Shown piece by piece: positions 1-10,100 of a stretch of DNA of 57,909 bases. A model generated the notes under the pieces. It was given only the letters and a program-made list of their open reading frames with translations. It ran no database searches and was not told where the DNA came from. Made by a program: the position numbers and the translations under genes. Numbering within the stretch: the stretch's first letter is position 1; the number at the start of each line of letters is the position of its first letter. The DNA lies in assembly GCF_004348455.1 (NCBI RefSeq), contig NZ_SMKA01000023.1, positions 1 to 57,909 of the forward strand, read 5' to 3'. The stretch comes from Kribbella albertanoniae (GTDB lineage Bacteria > Actinomycetota > Actinomycetes > Propionibacteriales > Kribbellaceae).

Positions 1-961
1 GGAGGTCTACTGCGGTGCGGCCGAGGTCGTGGACGGGGAGGGAGGCGGCGGCGACGGTGAGAGGCAGGACGCTGGCGGGGCCGGCGTCGTCCATGCCGGC
101 CAGTTCGATGTCGCCGGGGACCTCGTAGCCGAGGTCTGCGAGTTCACGGGCAGCGGTGGTGACGATGAAGCCGTCGGAGCAGAGCAGAACCGTCGGTGGG
201 TCGGGCTGACTGAGCAGTGCGCTCAGGCGGGCCTTGCGTGCCTCAGGTGCCAGGAACTGGTGAGTGCTGAGTGCAGTGAGGTCCGGGCGGCTTGGCAGAT
301 CGTGTGCGCGGAGCGCTTGCTGGTGGCCGCTGAGGCGGTCGCGCACACTCGTGCAGTCGACCTCTCCCCAGAGCGTCGCCATCCGCTGGTGCCCAAGACC
401 GATCAGGTACGTCGTCAGCTCGTACCCGACCGCGAACTGGTCAGCCAGCACCGCGTCGGTCGGCACATCGGGTTGGTACCGGTCGATCAGCACCACGGGC
501 AGCGCCAACTCCCGCAGCACCTGAGACGCACCCTCTACTGCGTAGAGCGCGATCCCGGACACGCCACTCGCCACCGCCCGCCTTAGCGCGCGCTCCTGCA
601 GTTCCAGCGAGCCCTTGCTGTCATAGAGCAGTAGCTCGAATCCCAGCTCGTCGCACCGCGATTCGACCCCGGTGATGATGCCCTCCTTCACCGGCCCCTG
701 CCCATGAATCACCAGCGCGACCGCACGCCGCCGTACCGGCGCGACCACAGGACGCTCGGCGACGAATGTGCCGCGCCCCTGCTGCCGGACCAGCACCCCG
801 TCGGCGACCAGATCGTTCAGTGCGCGGATCGCGGTCGTCGTACTGACGCCGTACCGCTCACAGACCTCGCGCTGGGTGATGAACGGCCGGTCCGGGCTGT
901 GACCGCCCTGGGCGATCAGTGCGAGCAGCTCCCGCTTGACCTGCTCATACCTCGGGAGCAT
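1..961 (-). CDS. GntR/LacI-type (AraR-like) transcriptional regulator, partial
   Basis: Translating the reverse strand from the ATG at 961 gives an open frame that runs off the left edge (about 320 residues visible, C-terminus missing). Residues about 1-70 are a GntR winged helix (YEQVKRELLALI, then ITQREVCERYGVSTTTAIRAL). The rest is a LacI/PBP1-type sugar-sensing domain (ALVIHGQGPVKEGIITGVE, LIDRYQPDVPTDAV, LCSDGFIVTTAARELADLGY, AGMDDAG). This fusion is the AraR architecture: sugar binding releases DNA. It is divergent from a secreted glycosidase with an arabinose-binding module, with palindromes in the 55-bp gap, so it probably represses that gene and itself. GAGGACGG upstream of the ATG serves as ribosome binding site. 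The arabinose link is inferred. Confidence 0.85.
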   Translation of the reverse strand, partial: MLPRYEQVKRELLALIAQGGHSPDRPFITQREVCERYGVSTTTAIRALNDLVADGVLVRQQGRGTFVAERPVVAPVRRRAVALVIHGQGPVKEGIITGVESRCDELGFELLLYDSKGSLELQERALRRAVASGVSGIALYAVEGASQVLRELALPVVLIDRYQPDVPTDAVLADQFAVGYELTTYLIGLGHQRMATLWGEVDCTSVRDRLSGHQQALRAHDLPSRPDLTALSTHQFLAPEARKARLSALLSQPDPPTVLLCSDGFIVTTAARELADLGYEVPGDIELAGMDDAGPASVLPLTVAAASLPVHDLGRTAVDL

Positions 962-980
962 TTGACCGTCCTCGAATCGG

Positions 981-1010
981 TTGCCGCATTAATGCATTAA
1001 ATCCTACGGT
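981..1010 (+). promoter_or_regulatory. Glycosidase promoter with embedded regulator operator
   Basis: A -35-like TTGCCG (981-986) and a -10-like TACGGT (1005-1010) are 18 bp apart. Between them lie two overlapping perfect palindromes, GCATTAATGC (986-995) and TTAATGCATTAA (989-1000). The -10 ends 6 nt before the ATG at 1017, so the transcript should be leaderless. A dimeric repressor bound in the spacer would block RNA polymerase. The natural candidate is the divergent GntR/LacI regulator, whose own start is 25 bp away. Confidence 0.6.
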
Positions 1011-1016
1011 GCGATC

Positions 1017-3995
1017 ATGCGACTCCTCGCCACCGCCCTCACCGCCGCCCTGCTGGCCACCGGCCTCCACGCCACGGCCACCGCTGCCCCGGCAGCCACC
1101 GCAGCAACCGCTGCCACGACCCTGACCGCCGACTTCTCGGTCGACAAGGGATCCGGGTACGCCGAGGTGTTCGGCTCCGGGATCAACGTCCCGGCCCTGA
1201 CCGACACCGCCAAGATCGACACCCTGCACCAGGCCGGCACCCGGTTCATCCGCGGTGACGCCTACCTGCAGCAGATCCTTCCGCGCAACACCTCGATCGA
1301 CGCCTACCTGGCCAGTCTCGGCACGCCCGGGAGCGTCTCCGACCCGAACACCTGGGACTGGAGCAAGTACGCCTGGGTCGACGAGCACCACAAGCGCGGT
1401 ACGAAGACGATCCTGATCCTGAGCTACTCGATCGACTGGCTCGGCTACAACGGCAGCGACTACAGCCCGCCGAAGGGCGAGGCAGGCTTCCGGGTCTACG
1501 AGGACGTGATCAAGAAGATCTACCAGCGGTTCCGCGGCAAGGTCGACCTGATCGAGGTCTGGAACGAGCCCGATCTGCCGGGATTCCTGCAGATGGGCGG
1601 ATCACCGTGGGGCGACACGCAGAACGATCGGATGGCCGCGTACAGCCAGATCTACCAGCGCGCGTACGCCGCCGTGCGCAGCGTCGACGCCGACATCCCG
1701 ATCGGCGGGCCGACTGTGTCCAACCCGGGCCAAGCGCTGGCGTGGGTCGACAAACTGCTGGCCGATCCCGCGCTGAAGAACAAGTTCGACTTCCTCAGCT
1801 ACCACGAGTACAACCCCTACACCGGCAACCGCACCGAGCCCGTCGAGACCTTCCGGCAGCACGCGGCCGCGCAGGGCCGGCCGAACATCCCGGTCTATGT
1901 CACCGAATGGAACTACTCCGCTGCCTACGAACGCGTCCCGATGAACGCGAGCGACGCCCGCAACCTCAGCTACTCGGCGCTGCGGATGACCAACCTCTAC
2001 AACCAGCGCGCGAACGGCGCGAACGTCTTCGCCGACAACGACGAGGCGATCGAACCGAACTTCTTCGGCGTCCACAGCAACGGCATGCTCCCCGCCCGGG
2101 CCCGCGCGTACCAGCTGCTGTCCCGCGACCTCGGCCTCGGCGACGGCGTCAGCACGCTCCGCCAGGTCTCCACTCCCCCGAACACCTTCACCGGCTTCGG
2201 CGCGGCCACCACCGCGAGCGGCGACAACGTCAGTTGGGTCGTCAACGACACCGCCGAGCCACTTCAGGTCGACCTGCAACTCACCGGCCTCGGCTCCGGT
2301 ACGTCGACGGTCGCGAACCTGTTCGAGGCCAGTCCGAACCAGAATCCGGTGACACCCAAGTCCGCCGTCAACCTCACGATCACCGGCGGCGCGGCGCGCG
2401 TGACACTGCGAGTCCCGCCGTACTCGGTCAGTGGCGTCCGGCTCGGAACCAATGCCCTCAGCAACAATCTCGCGCCCTCCGCAACCGCCACCGCGTCGAG
2501 CGTGAGCAAGGCCGATCCCGAACTGGTCGCGGCGAACGTCCTCGACGGGAACGTCGGCCTGCACGGCGGCGGCGAATGGGCATCGGACCAGGAACTCAGC
2601 CCCAACCTCACCCTCACCTGGCCTTCGGCCCAGACGGTCGGCCGCATCGTCCTGTTCGATCGCGCGAACCCCGAGGACACGGTGCGCTCCGGCAGACTCG
2701 TCTTCAGCGACGGCAGCGTCGTACCGATCCCGGAGCTTCCGAACAGCGGCTTGGCGAAAGACATCACCTTCGCACCCCGCAGTACGACGTCCGTCCGCCT
2801 CGAACTCACCGGCGCCGGCCTGAACGTCGGTCTGTCCGAGATCCAGGTGTACGACGGCGCCGACGTCGCTCGGGAAGGCACGATCACGGCCGGCACCGGG
2901 TCGCCGTACAACGCGATCGACAGCCGGCCGTCCTCGGAGTGGCGCTCAACGGAAACCAATCCGTGGATCCGGATCGATTGGGTGAACACCCACCAACTCG
3001 ACCGCGTCGTACTCAACGATCGCCCCGACCCGGCCGCGAACATCACCAGCGGAACCTTCACCTTCAGCGACGGCACCAGTCTCGCCGTCACCGGCATACC
3101 GGCCGACGGTTCGGCCAAGGTCGTCAGCTTCCCGGCCAAGTCCGTCACGTGGGTCAAGTTCACCGCGACCGGCTCCGGCAGCAACGTCGGCCTGTCCCAG
3201 CTCCGCGTCCTCTCGGCCCCGAACCTCGCGTCCAGCGCCGCCGCGACTGCCTCGTCGACGTACCGCAACGATCCCGCGTACGGCGCTTCGGCCGCGACCG
3301 ACGGTGTGGTCAACCAATGGTTCGCGGGCGAATGGGCCTCCGACGGCGAGGTGAATCCGAAGCTCACACTGGCGTGGTCCGTGCCGCAGCGTCTCAGCCA
3401 GGTGATTCTCTTCGACCGCAGCAACCTCGAGGATCAGACCCGTGCCGGCACCCTCACCTTCAGCGACGGCAGCAAGGTCGCGGTCTCCGGACTCGACAAC
3501 ACCGGCACTGGACTGGTCGTCAACTTCCCAGCTCGCACGACCACCTCGGTGCTCTTCGAAACAACCGGCGGGCAGGGCCTCAACAACGGCATTGCCGAGA
3601 TCCAAGCCTTCGCCGTCAACGACACCCGCCGGATCGAGTCCGTCGACGAACCCGGCAAGTTCTGGCGGCACCGCAACGGCCTGGCCCGCATCGACGTCCC
3701 CGGTCAGCCCGAGGCGGACTTCGACTTCCGCATCGTGGCCGGTCTCGCCGACCGCGACGCCGTCAGCTTCCAGTCCGTCAACTACCCCGGCGACTATCTC
3801 CGGCACGCCGACGGACTTCTCCGATTGAATGCCTACAGCAACCAACCGCTCTACCGCGCCGACGCCACCTTCCACCCCGACGGCCGCACCTTCCGCGCCC
3901 ACAACTACCCCACCGACACCATCCGCCACACCCCGGACGGCCAGCTCCGGATCGGCTCCGGCGGCACCTCCGCAGCGGAGTTCATCGTCCGCTGA
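1017..3995 (+). CDS. Secreted GH39-like glycoside hydrolase with discoidin-like and AbfB modules
   Basis: The 992-residue protein begins with a Sec signal peptide (residues 1-24, MRLLATALTAALLATG, cleavage near ATA-AP). Residues about 40-470 form a (beta/alpha)8 hydrolase with VWNEPD (acid/base candidate Glu184) and VYVTEWNYS (nucleophile candidate Glu297), the clan-A pattern of GH39 and relatives. Three discoidin/F5-8C-like modules follow (about 482-615, 617-735, 736-868). The last ~120 residues (NYPGDYLRHADGLLRLN, then NYPTDTIRHTPDGQLRI) resemble the AbfB arabinose-binding CBM42. It probably trims arabinose- or xylose-containing polymers outside the cell. There is no Shine-Dalgarno sequence, and a -10-like hexamer ends 6 nt before the ATG. 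The exact GH family is uncertain. Confidence 0.85.
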   Translation: MRLLATALTAALLATGLHATATAAPAATAATAATTLTADFSVDKGSGYAEVFGSGINVPALTDTAKIDTLHQAGTRFIRGDAYLQQILPRNTSIDAYLASLGTPGSVSDPNTWDWSKYAWVDEHHKRGTKTILILSYSIDWLGYNGSDYSPPKGEAGFRVYEDVIKKIYQRFRGKVDLIEVWNEPDLPGFLQMGGSPWGDTQNDRMAAYSQIYQRAYAAVRSVDADIPIGGPTVSNPGQALAWVDKLLADPALKNKFDFLSYHEYNPYTGNRTEPVETFRQHAAAQGRPNIPVYVTEWNYSAAYERVPMNASDARNLSYSALRMTNLYNQRANGANVFADNDEAIEPNFFGVHSNGMLPARARAYQLLSRDLGLGDGVSTLRQVSTPPNTFTGFGAATTASGDNVSWVVNDTAEPLQVDLQLTGLGSGTSTVANLFEASPNQNPVTPKSAVNLTITGGAARVTLRVPPYSVSGVRLGTNALSNNLAPSATATASSVSKADPELVAANVLDGNVGLHGGGEWASDQELSPNLTLTWPSAQTVGRIVLFDRANPEDTVRSGRLVFSDGSVVPIPELPNSGLAKDITFAPRSTTSVRLELTGAGLNVGLSEIQVYDGADVAREGTITAGTGSPYNAIDSRPSSEWRSTETNPWIRIDWVNTHQLDRVVLNDRPDPAANITSGTFTFSDGTSLAVTGIPADGSAKVVSFPAKSVTWVKFTATGSGSNVGLSQLRVLSAPNLASSAAATASSTYRNDPAYGASAATDGVVNQWFAGEWASDGEVNPKLTLAWSVPQRLSQVILFDRSNLEDQTRAGTLTFSDGSKVAVSGLDNTGTGLVVNFPARTTTSVLFETTGGQGLNNGIAEIQAFAVNDTRRIESVDEPGKFWRHRNGLARIDVPGQPEADFDFRIVAGLADRDAVSFQSVNYPGDYLRHADGLLRLNAYSNQPLYRADATFHPDGRTFRAHNYPTDTIRHTPDGQLRIGSGGTSAAEFIVR

Positions 3996-4015
3996 CCAGG
4001 AATTCGGTTTCCGGT

Positions 4016-4063
4016 TTCGACCCTGCTCGAATGGTCCAGCCGCCACCTTCGAGCAGGGTCGAA
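4016..4063. promoter_or_regulatory. 16-bp inverted repeat: hairpin and double TTCGA-N6-TCGAA operator
   Basis: TTCGACCCTGCTCGAA (4016-4031) and TTCGAGCAGGGTCGAA (4048-4063) are perfect reverse complements separated by 16 nt, starting 20 nt after the glycosidase stop codon. As RNA this is a long stable hairpin without a U-tract, a plausible actinobacterial terminator. As DNA, each arm is itself a TTCGA-N6-TCGAA palindrome, and the same pattern precedes the second RHS gene (17545) and the FG-GAP gene (11154). It may do both jobs: end the glycosidase transcript and bind a regulator of the RHS gene starting at 4136. Confidence 0.6.
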
Positions 4064-4135
4064 CAGGTTGTCGAACCAGTTCCTCAATCGTTGGAATACC
4101 AGTGCCCACGCACATCTGCCACGAAGAGAGCACCC

Positions 4136-7100
4136 ATGCCCAGTGCCCTTTCTCCCCGGCGCCAGTCCTGGCACCGGGCCGGCCGGATAGCGATCACCAC
4201 CACGGTCGCTTCCGCCCTGATCGCCACGCTCTGGGGCCCCGCCGCCAACGCGGCGCCCCTCAAGGACGATCCGACTTGGAAGCCCAAGAAGGAAAAGTCC
4301 GTCCCCACGAAGCCCTTCAAGTCCATCCCGAAGGCGGCTGACCCGGCCGAGGCCGCGGCTGCGAAGCCGGTCACGAACAAGGTGTCCTGGCCCAAGGCCG
4401 GTTCCGCCGAGGTCGCCGTACCGGCTGCTCCGTCGGCGTGGAGCGCGGCACTGGCCGGCGGCCGCCAGGCCGGCACCAAGACGCAGGCCGGCACGCTGCC
4501 GATCTGGATCGGCTCGGCCCCGGCATCGACCGCCAAGGCCGCGGCTGCCGATGCCACTCCGGCCAAGGTGAAGATCGATCTCGCTCGCCGCGGTACCGAC
4601 GGTCTGGAGCTGAGGCTCAACCGCACCGACGGCGTCGCGAAGAGTGGCAAGGTCTCCCTGCAGCTGCGCTACGAGGACTTCCGGGACGCCTTCGGTGGCG
4701 ACTGGGCCCAGCGCCTGCGCGTGATCGACCAGTCGACAGGCAGACCTCTCGCCGTACAGAACAACGGGAACGGCAACCTCACCGCCGATGTCCCGGTCGG
4801 CGCCAAGACCTCCACCTTCGCCGTCCAGGCCGCGGCTGCCGGCGGCACCGGCAACTTCGGCGCCTCGCCACTCGCCCCGACCGCGACCTGGCAGGTCGGC
4901 GGCGCCTCCGGCGACTTCGCTTGGCAATACCCGATGAACGTTCCGCCGAGCAACGGCGGCCCGACCCCCAAGCTGAGCCTGGACTACAGCTCGGGTGGCG
5001 TCGACGGCCGGACGTCGGCCACGAACAACCAGCCCTCGTGGGGTGGCCAGGGGTTCGAACTCGCACCTGGCGGTTCGATCGAGCAGCGATTCGCCTCCTG
5101 CGCCTCGAAGACCGAAAGCTCGGGCAACAACGGCACCAAGGCCACCGGCGACATGTGCTGGGCCGGCGAGAACGCGACGTTCACGCTGAACGGCAAGGGC
5201 GGTGAGCTGGTCCGTGACGACGTCACCAAGACCTGGCACCCGCGCGCCGACGACGGCTCGGTGATCGAGAAGCTCAACGGCGCCGAGAACGGCGACGACG
5301 GCCGCGTCGACGCCGAGAAGGGCGAGTACTGGCGGCTGACCACCAAGGACGGCACCAAGTACTACTTCGGCCTCAACAAGTTGCCCGGTGCAACCACTCA
5401 GCGCACCAACTCCGGTTTCACGATGCCGGTCTTCGGCAACCACTCCGGTGAGCAGTGCTTCACGGCCGGCAACTTCGCCGCCTCGTGGTGCCAGCAGATC
5501 TACAAGTGGAACCTGGACTACGTCGTGGACCGTCAGGGCAACACGATGAGCCTGTTCTACGACACCGAGACGAACTACTACGGCCGCAACCAGACCGACA
5601 CCGCGCCGACGGCCTACACCCGCGGCGGCAACATCCGCACCATCGAGTACGGCCAGCGCGACGGCACCACGTTCAGCACTCCGGCCGTCGGCAAGGTCGA
5701 GTTCAGCACCACCGAGCGCTGCCGCGACGGCAGCGGCTGCTCCGCCCCGGACGACTATCCGGACACCCCGCTGGACCAGCGCTGCATCGGCACGAACGGC
5801 GCACCGCCGGTCAAGTGTGACAAGTTCAACCCGTCGTTCTTCACCACGAAGAAGCTGAGCAAGGTCAGCACCTACGTGTACCGGGGTTCCGCCTTCGACC
5901 TGGTCAGCAGCTGGAACCTGCGCCACACGTTCCCGGACAACGGTGACGGCACCAAGCCGGGTCTCTGGCTCGAAGCGATCACGTACGCCGGCCACGTCGG
6001 CAACGCCGGCGGTATCGCCATCCCTGAAGTGAACCTGGACGGCATCCAGCTGGCCAACCGCGTGGACAAGGTCGGCGACAACCTCCCCGAAATGAACTGG
6101 TGGCGCGTCAACCGGGTCTCCTACGGCACAGGTGGCGAGCTTGCCGTCGACTACTACCCGACCGACTGCAAGCCCGGCGACGTACCGCCTGCGGACACCA
6201 ACGGCCGCCGCTGCCACCCGATGAAATGGACGCCCCCGGGCTCCACGACGGAGCGGCAGGACTGGTTCCACAAGTACGTCGTCAAGTCCGTCACCGAGTC
6301 CGACCGGGTGACCGGCAACGAGCCCATGATCACGACGGTCGAGTACCCGGGCGCCCCGGCCTGGCGGCACGACGACGAGGACGGATTGGTCGAGATCGGC
6401 CAGAAGACCTGGTCCCAGTGGCGCGGCTACGACCGCACCATCGTCCGCAAGGGCAACGTCGGCGGTCCGCAGACCGTGACCGAGAACCGCTTCTTGCGCG
6501 GCATGGACGGCGACAAGCTCGCGGCCGGCGGCGTCAAGGACGTCAAGGTCGCGGACTCCACCGGCGCCCTGGTCGAGGACCAGCCGCCGCTGTCGGGTCA
6601 GCCGCTCGAGACCCGCACCTTCAACGGCACCGAAGAAGTTCAGCGCACGATCAACGACCAGTGGATCTCCCCCGCCACCTCGACCCGGGTCCGCTCCTGG
6701 GCCACGGTCAGCGCCTACCAGGTCCAGCAAGGCGGCAACCGGCAAGCCGAGCAACTGGCCGGTGGCGGTGAACGCAAGAGCCAGGCCTTCAACAAGTACG
6801 ACGATGACGGTGTCCTGGTCAGCAAGACCGATCTGAAGGACCTGAGCACGCCCGCTGACGACACCTGCACCAGCTACGAGTACACGACCAACCCGGCCGC
6901 CGGCATCAGCGAGATCCCGAAGCGGGAACTCACGGTCGGCGTCGCCTGCGGCAAGCCGTACACCAAAGAGCAGGTGATCGGTGACGCCCGCACGTACTAC
7001 GACGGTGCCACCTCGCTGACGGCCGCACCGGTCCGGGGCAACGCGACCAAGACCGAGCGGCTGTCCGGCTTCGCGGCCGACGGCACCCCGCAGTACCAGG

Positions 7101-10100
7101 TCACCGGCACCACCAAGTACGACGACCTCGGTCGCGCGATCGAGATGACCAACCCCAAGAACGAGACCAGCCAGGTCGTCTACACCCCCGCGGGTCCTGG
7201 CCCGGTCACCAAGGTCGAGTCGACCAAGCCGAACGGCCAGAAGAACATCGTCGAGCTGGAGCCCGCGTGGGGCCAGCAGGTGGCCACGACCGACGAGGCG
7301 GGCAAGCGGACCGAGGCGATCTACGACCCGCTCGGCCGGACCACCAAGGTCTGGTACCCCGGCCGCACCGGCGCCATCACGAGCAAGTTCGCCGCCGCGG
7401 GCGCCAACGAGGCCGGTCTGGCCTCGGCTGCCGACAACGCCGCGGTCGCGGATGTCTCGTACACCTACGGCATCCACTCCAACGACCCGCTGACCGTCAC
7501 CACGACCACGCTGCAGGCCGATGGCAGCACCGAGGCCGCGATCCAGATCTACGACGGCCTGATGCGGCCGCGCCAGTCCAAGTCGGCCGGGAAGACCGGC
7601 GGCTCGATCGTCAACGACATCAAGTACGACAGCCGCGGCCTCGAGGTGAAGCAGAACGGGCCCTTCTACACCGACACCCCGGTCAGCGAGACGATCCTGA
7701 CGCCGGTCGAGGAGGAACTGCCGACCCAGAAGGTCACGCTGTACGACCTGGCCGGCCGTCCGACCACCGAGCAGGTGAAGTCCTTCAACCGGGTGCTGTG
7801 GGAGACCAAGCACACCTACTCCGGTGACAGTGAGACAGTCGACCCGCCGACCGGCGAAACCCCGATCACCCGGATCACCGACGTACAGGGCCGGCTGGTC
7901 GAACTGCGCCAGTACACCGGCGACTCGGCGTCGGGCACGTACGACAAGACGACGTACACCTACGACGCGCGTGGCCAGCTGGGCGTCATCACCGACCCGG
8001 CCGGAAACAAGTGGGGTTACGAGTACGACGCTCTGGGCCGGAAGGTCAAGGAGACCGACCCGGACAAGGGCCCCACCACCTATACCTACGACCAGCTCGA
8101 CCGGGTGGCCACCAAGACGGACTCGCGGGGCCAGACCCAGGCCTACGAGTACGACTCACTCGGCCGGACGACCGCCGTCCGTGACGGTTCGGCCACCGGA
8201 CCGAAGCGTGCCGAGTTCGTCTTCGACACGCTGCTGGCCGGGATGCCGACCTCCTCCACCCGCTACGACAAGGACGGCAACGCCTACATCAACCGGGTCA
8301 CCGGCTACGACGCTCGTGGCCGAGCCACCGGCAACGAGTACGTGATCCCGGCGAACGAAGGAAAGCTCGCCGGTACGTACAGGTTCGAGAGCACCTATCG
8401 CGAGGACGGTCAGCTGGCCACGGAGACGCTCCCGGGCGTCGGCGGGCTGCCGGGCGAGACGCTCACCTACGGCTACAACGCGCAGGACCAGCAGACCACG
8501 CTGGGTTCTGGCACGACGTCGTACGTGCGTGGAACGACATACACGGCGTTCGGTGAGGCCGAGTCGATCACGATGGGCTCGACCAACGGCAAATGGGTCT
8601 CGATCGGTTACAGCTACGAGGAAGGCACCCGCCGGCTCTCCAAGGTCACCACCGAACGCGAGCTGTCACCGAGCCTGGTCTCGGAGGTCGAGTACCTCTA
8701 CGACGACTCCGGGAACATCAAGCAGCTCAACGACCGGCCGTCTTCGCTCAGCGGAGAGCAGACCGACACGCAGTGCTTCAGCTACGACTATCTGCGCCGG
8801 ATGACCGGTGCCTGGACCCCGAAGCCGGGAGCGGACAACGCGCCGGGCGATTGCAACGGTGCCCCGGCAGCCGCGAACCTCGGCGGACCGGCGCCGTACT
8901 GGCACAGCTGGACGTTCGACAAGGTCGGCAACCGCAAGAGCGAGACCAAGACCTCAGCGACCGGCTCCACCACGGCGACCTACAACTACCCCGCGGCCGG
9001 GCTCGCCCAGCCGCACGCGGTGCAGAGCGTCGTCACCACCGGTACCGGTATGCCGGCCGGCGGCCGGACCGACAGCTACACCTACAACCAGAACGGCGAC
9101 CGGCTCACCCGCTCCAGCGGTGGCACCACGGAGAACTACACGTGGAACTCCGAAGGCGATCTGGAGAAAGTCACCAAGGGCTCCCAGGAGACGTCGTACC
9201 TGTACGACGCCAACGGCACCCGGCTGATCCGCCGGGACAACACCGGTACGACGCTCTACCTCGGCGACACCGAACTCCTGCTCAAGCCCGGTGCGGCAAC
9301 TGCCGAAGGTACCCGGCACTACGACCTGGGCAGCAAGACCGTCGCCGTCCGGGTGCAGGACAAGCTCACCTGGCTCGGTGCGGACCACCACGGGACGTCG
9401 ACCACGGCGATCGCCGACGACGCCACCCAGACGATCCAGCGCCGTCGCGAGGACCCGTACGGCAACCAGCGCGGTACGGCGCCGGCGGCCTGGCCGGGAC
9501 AGCGTGGCTTCGTCGGTGGTACGAACGATGCGTCGACCGGGCTCGTGCATCTCGGTGCCCGGGAGTACGACCCGACGATCGGCAAGTTCATCTCGATCGA
9601 TCCGCAGCTGAACGGCGAGGATCCGCAGACCCTGAACGGGTACATCTACAGCAACAACAACCCGATCACCTTCTCCGACCCGGACGGTCTGTCCTGGTTC
9701 AGCAGCATCGTCGAGAGCATCAAGACCGTCGCGACCACCGTCACCAACCGCGTGGTGGAAACGGTCAAGGAAACGATCAACGTCGCCTCGACGGTCGTCA
9801 ACTGGGTCAAGGACACCGCGACCCAGACCTTCGAAGCGATCAAGTACGTCGTCACGCACCCGGTCGAAGTCATCAAGAAGATCGAGAAGACCGTCAAGAC
9901 GATCGTCAAGACAGCGGTCAAGGTCGCGGTCAAGGTCGCCAAGAAGGTCAACGAGATCCGCAAGGATCCGGTCGGCTCCTTGAAGAAGGCGGCCGCCGCC
10001 GTGGTCAAAACGGCCAAGGCCGTTGCCCACACGGTCAAGGCCGTGGCGGTGAAGGCGGCGAAGTGGGTCTACGAGAACCGCGCGATGATCCTCCAGGTCG

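Noticed and set aside
1607-4135. Upstream extension of the RHS1 frame through the glycosidase
   Set aside because: The frame happens to stay open, but the extension is Arg-rich out-of-frame glycosidase sequence. The ATG at 4136 has a ribosome site, a signal peptide and a paralogous counterpart.
3905-7813. Very long open frame antisense to RHS1 (about 1,300 codons)
   Set aside because: It has the Arg/Gly/Val-rich composition typical of frames antisense to GC-rich genes, no ribosome site or family motif, and mirrors a real YD-repeat gene. A similar antisense frame lies over RHS2 (17483-20245).
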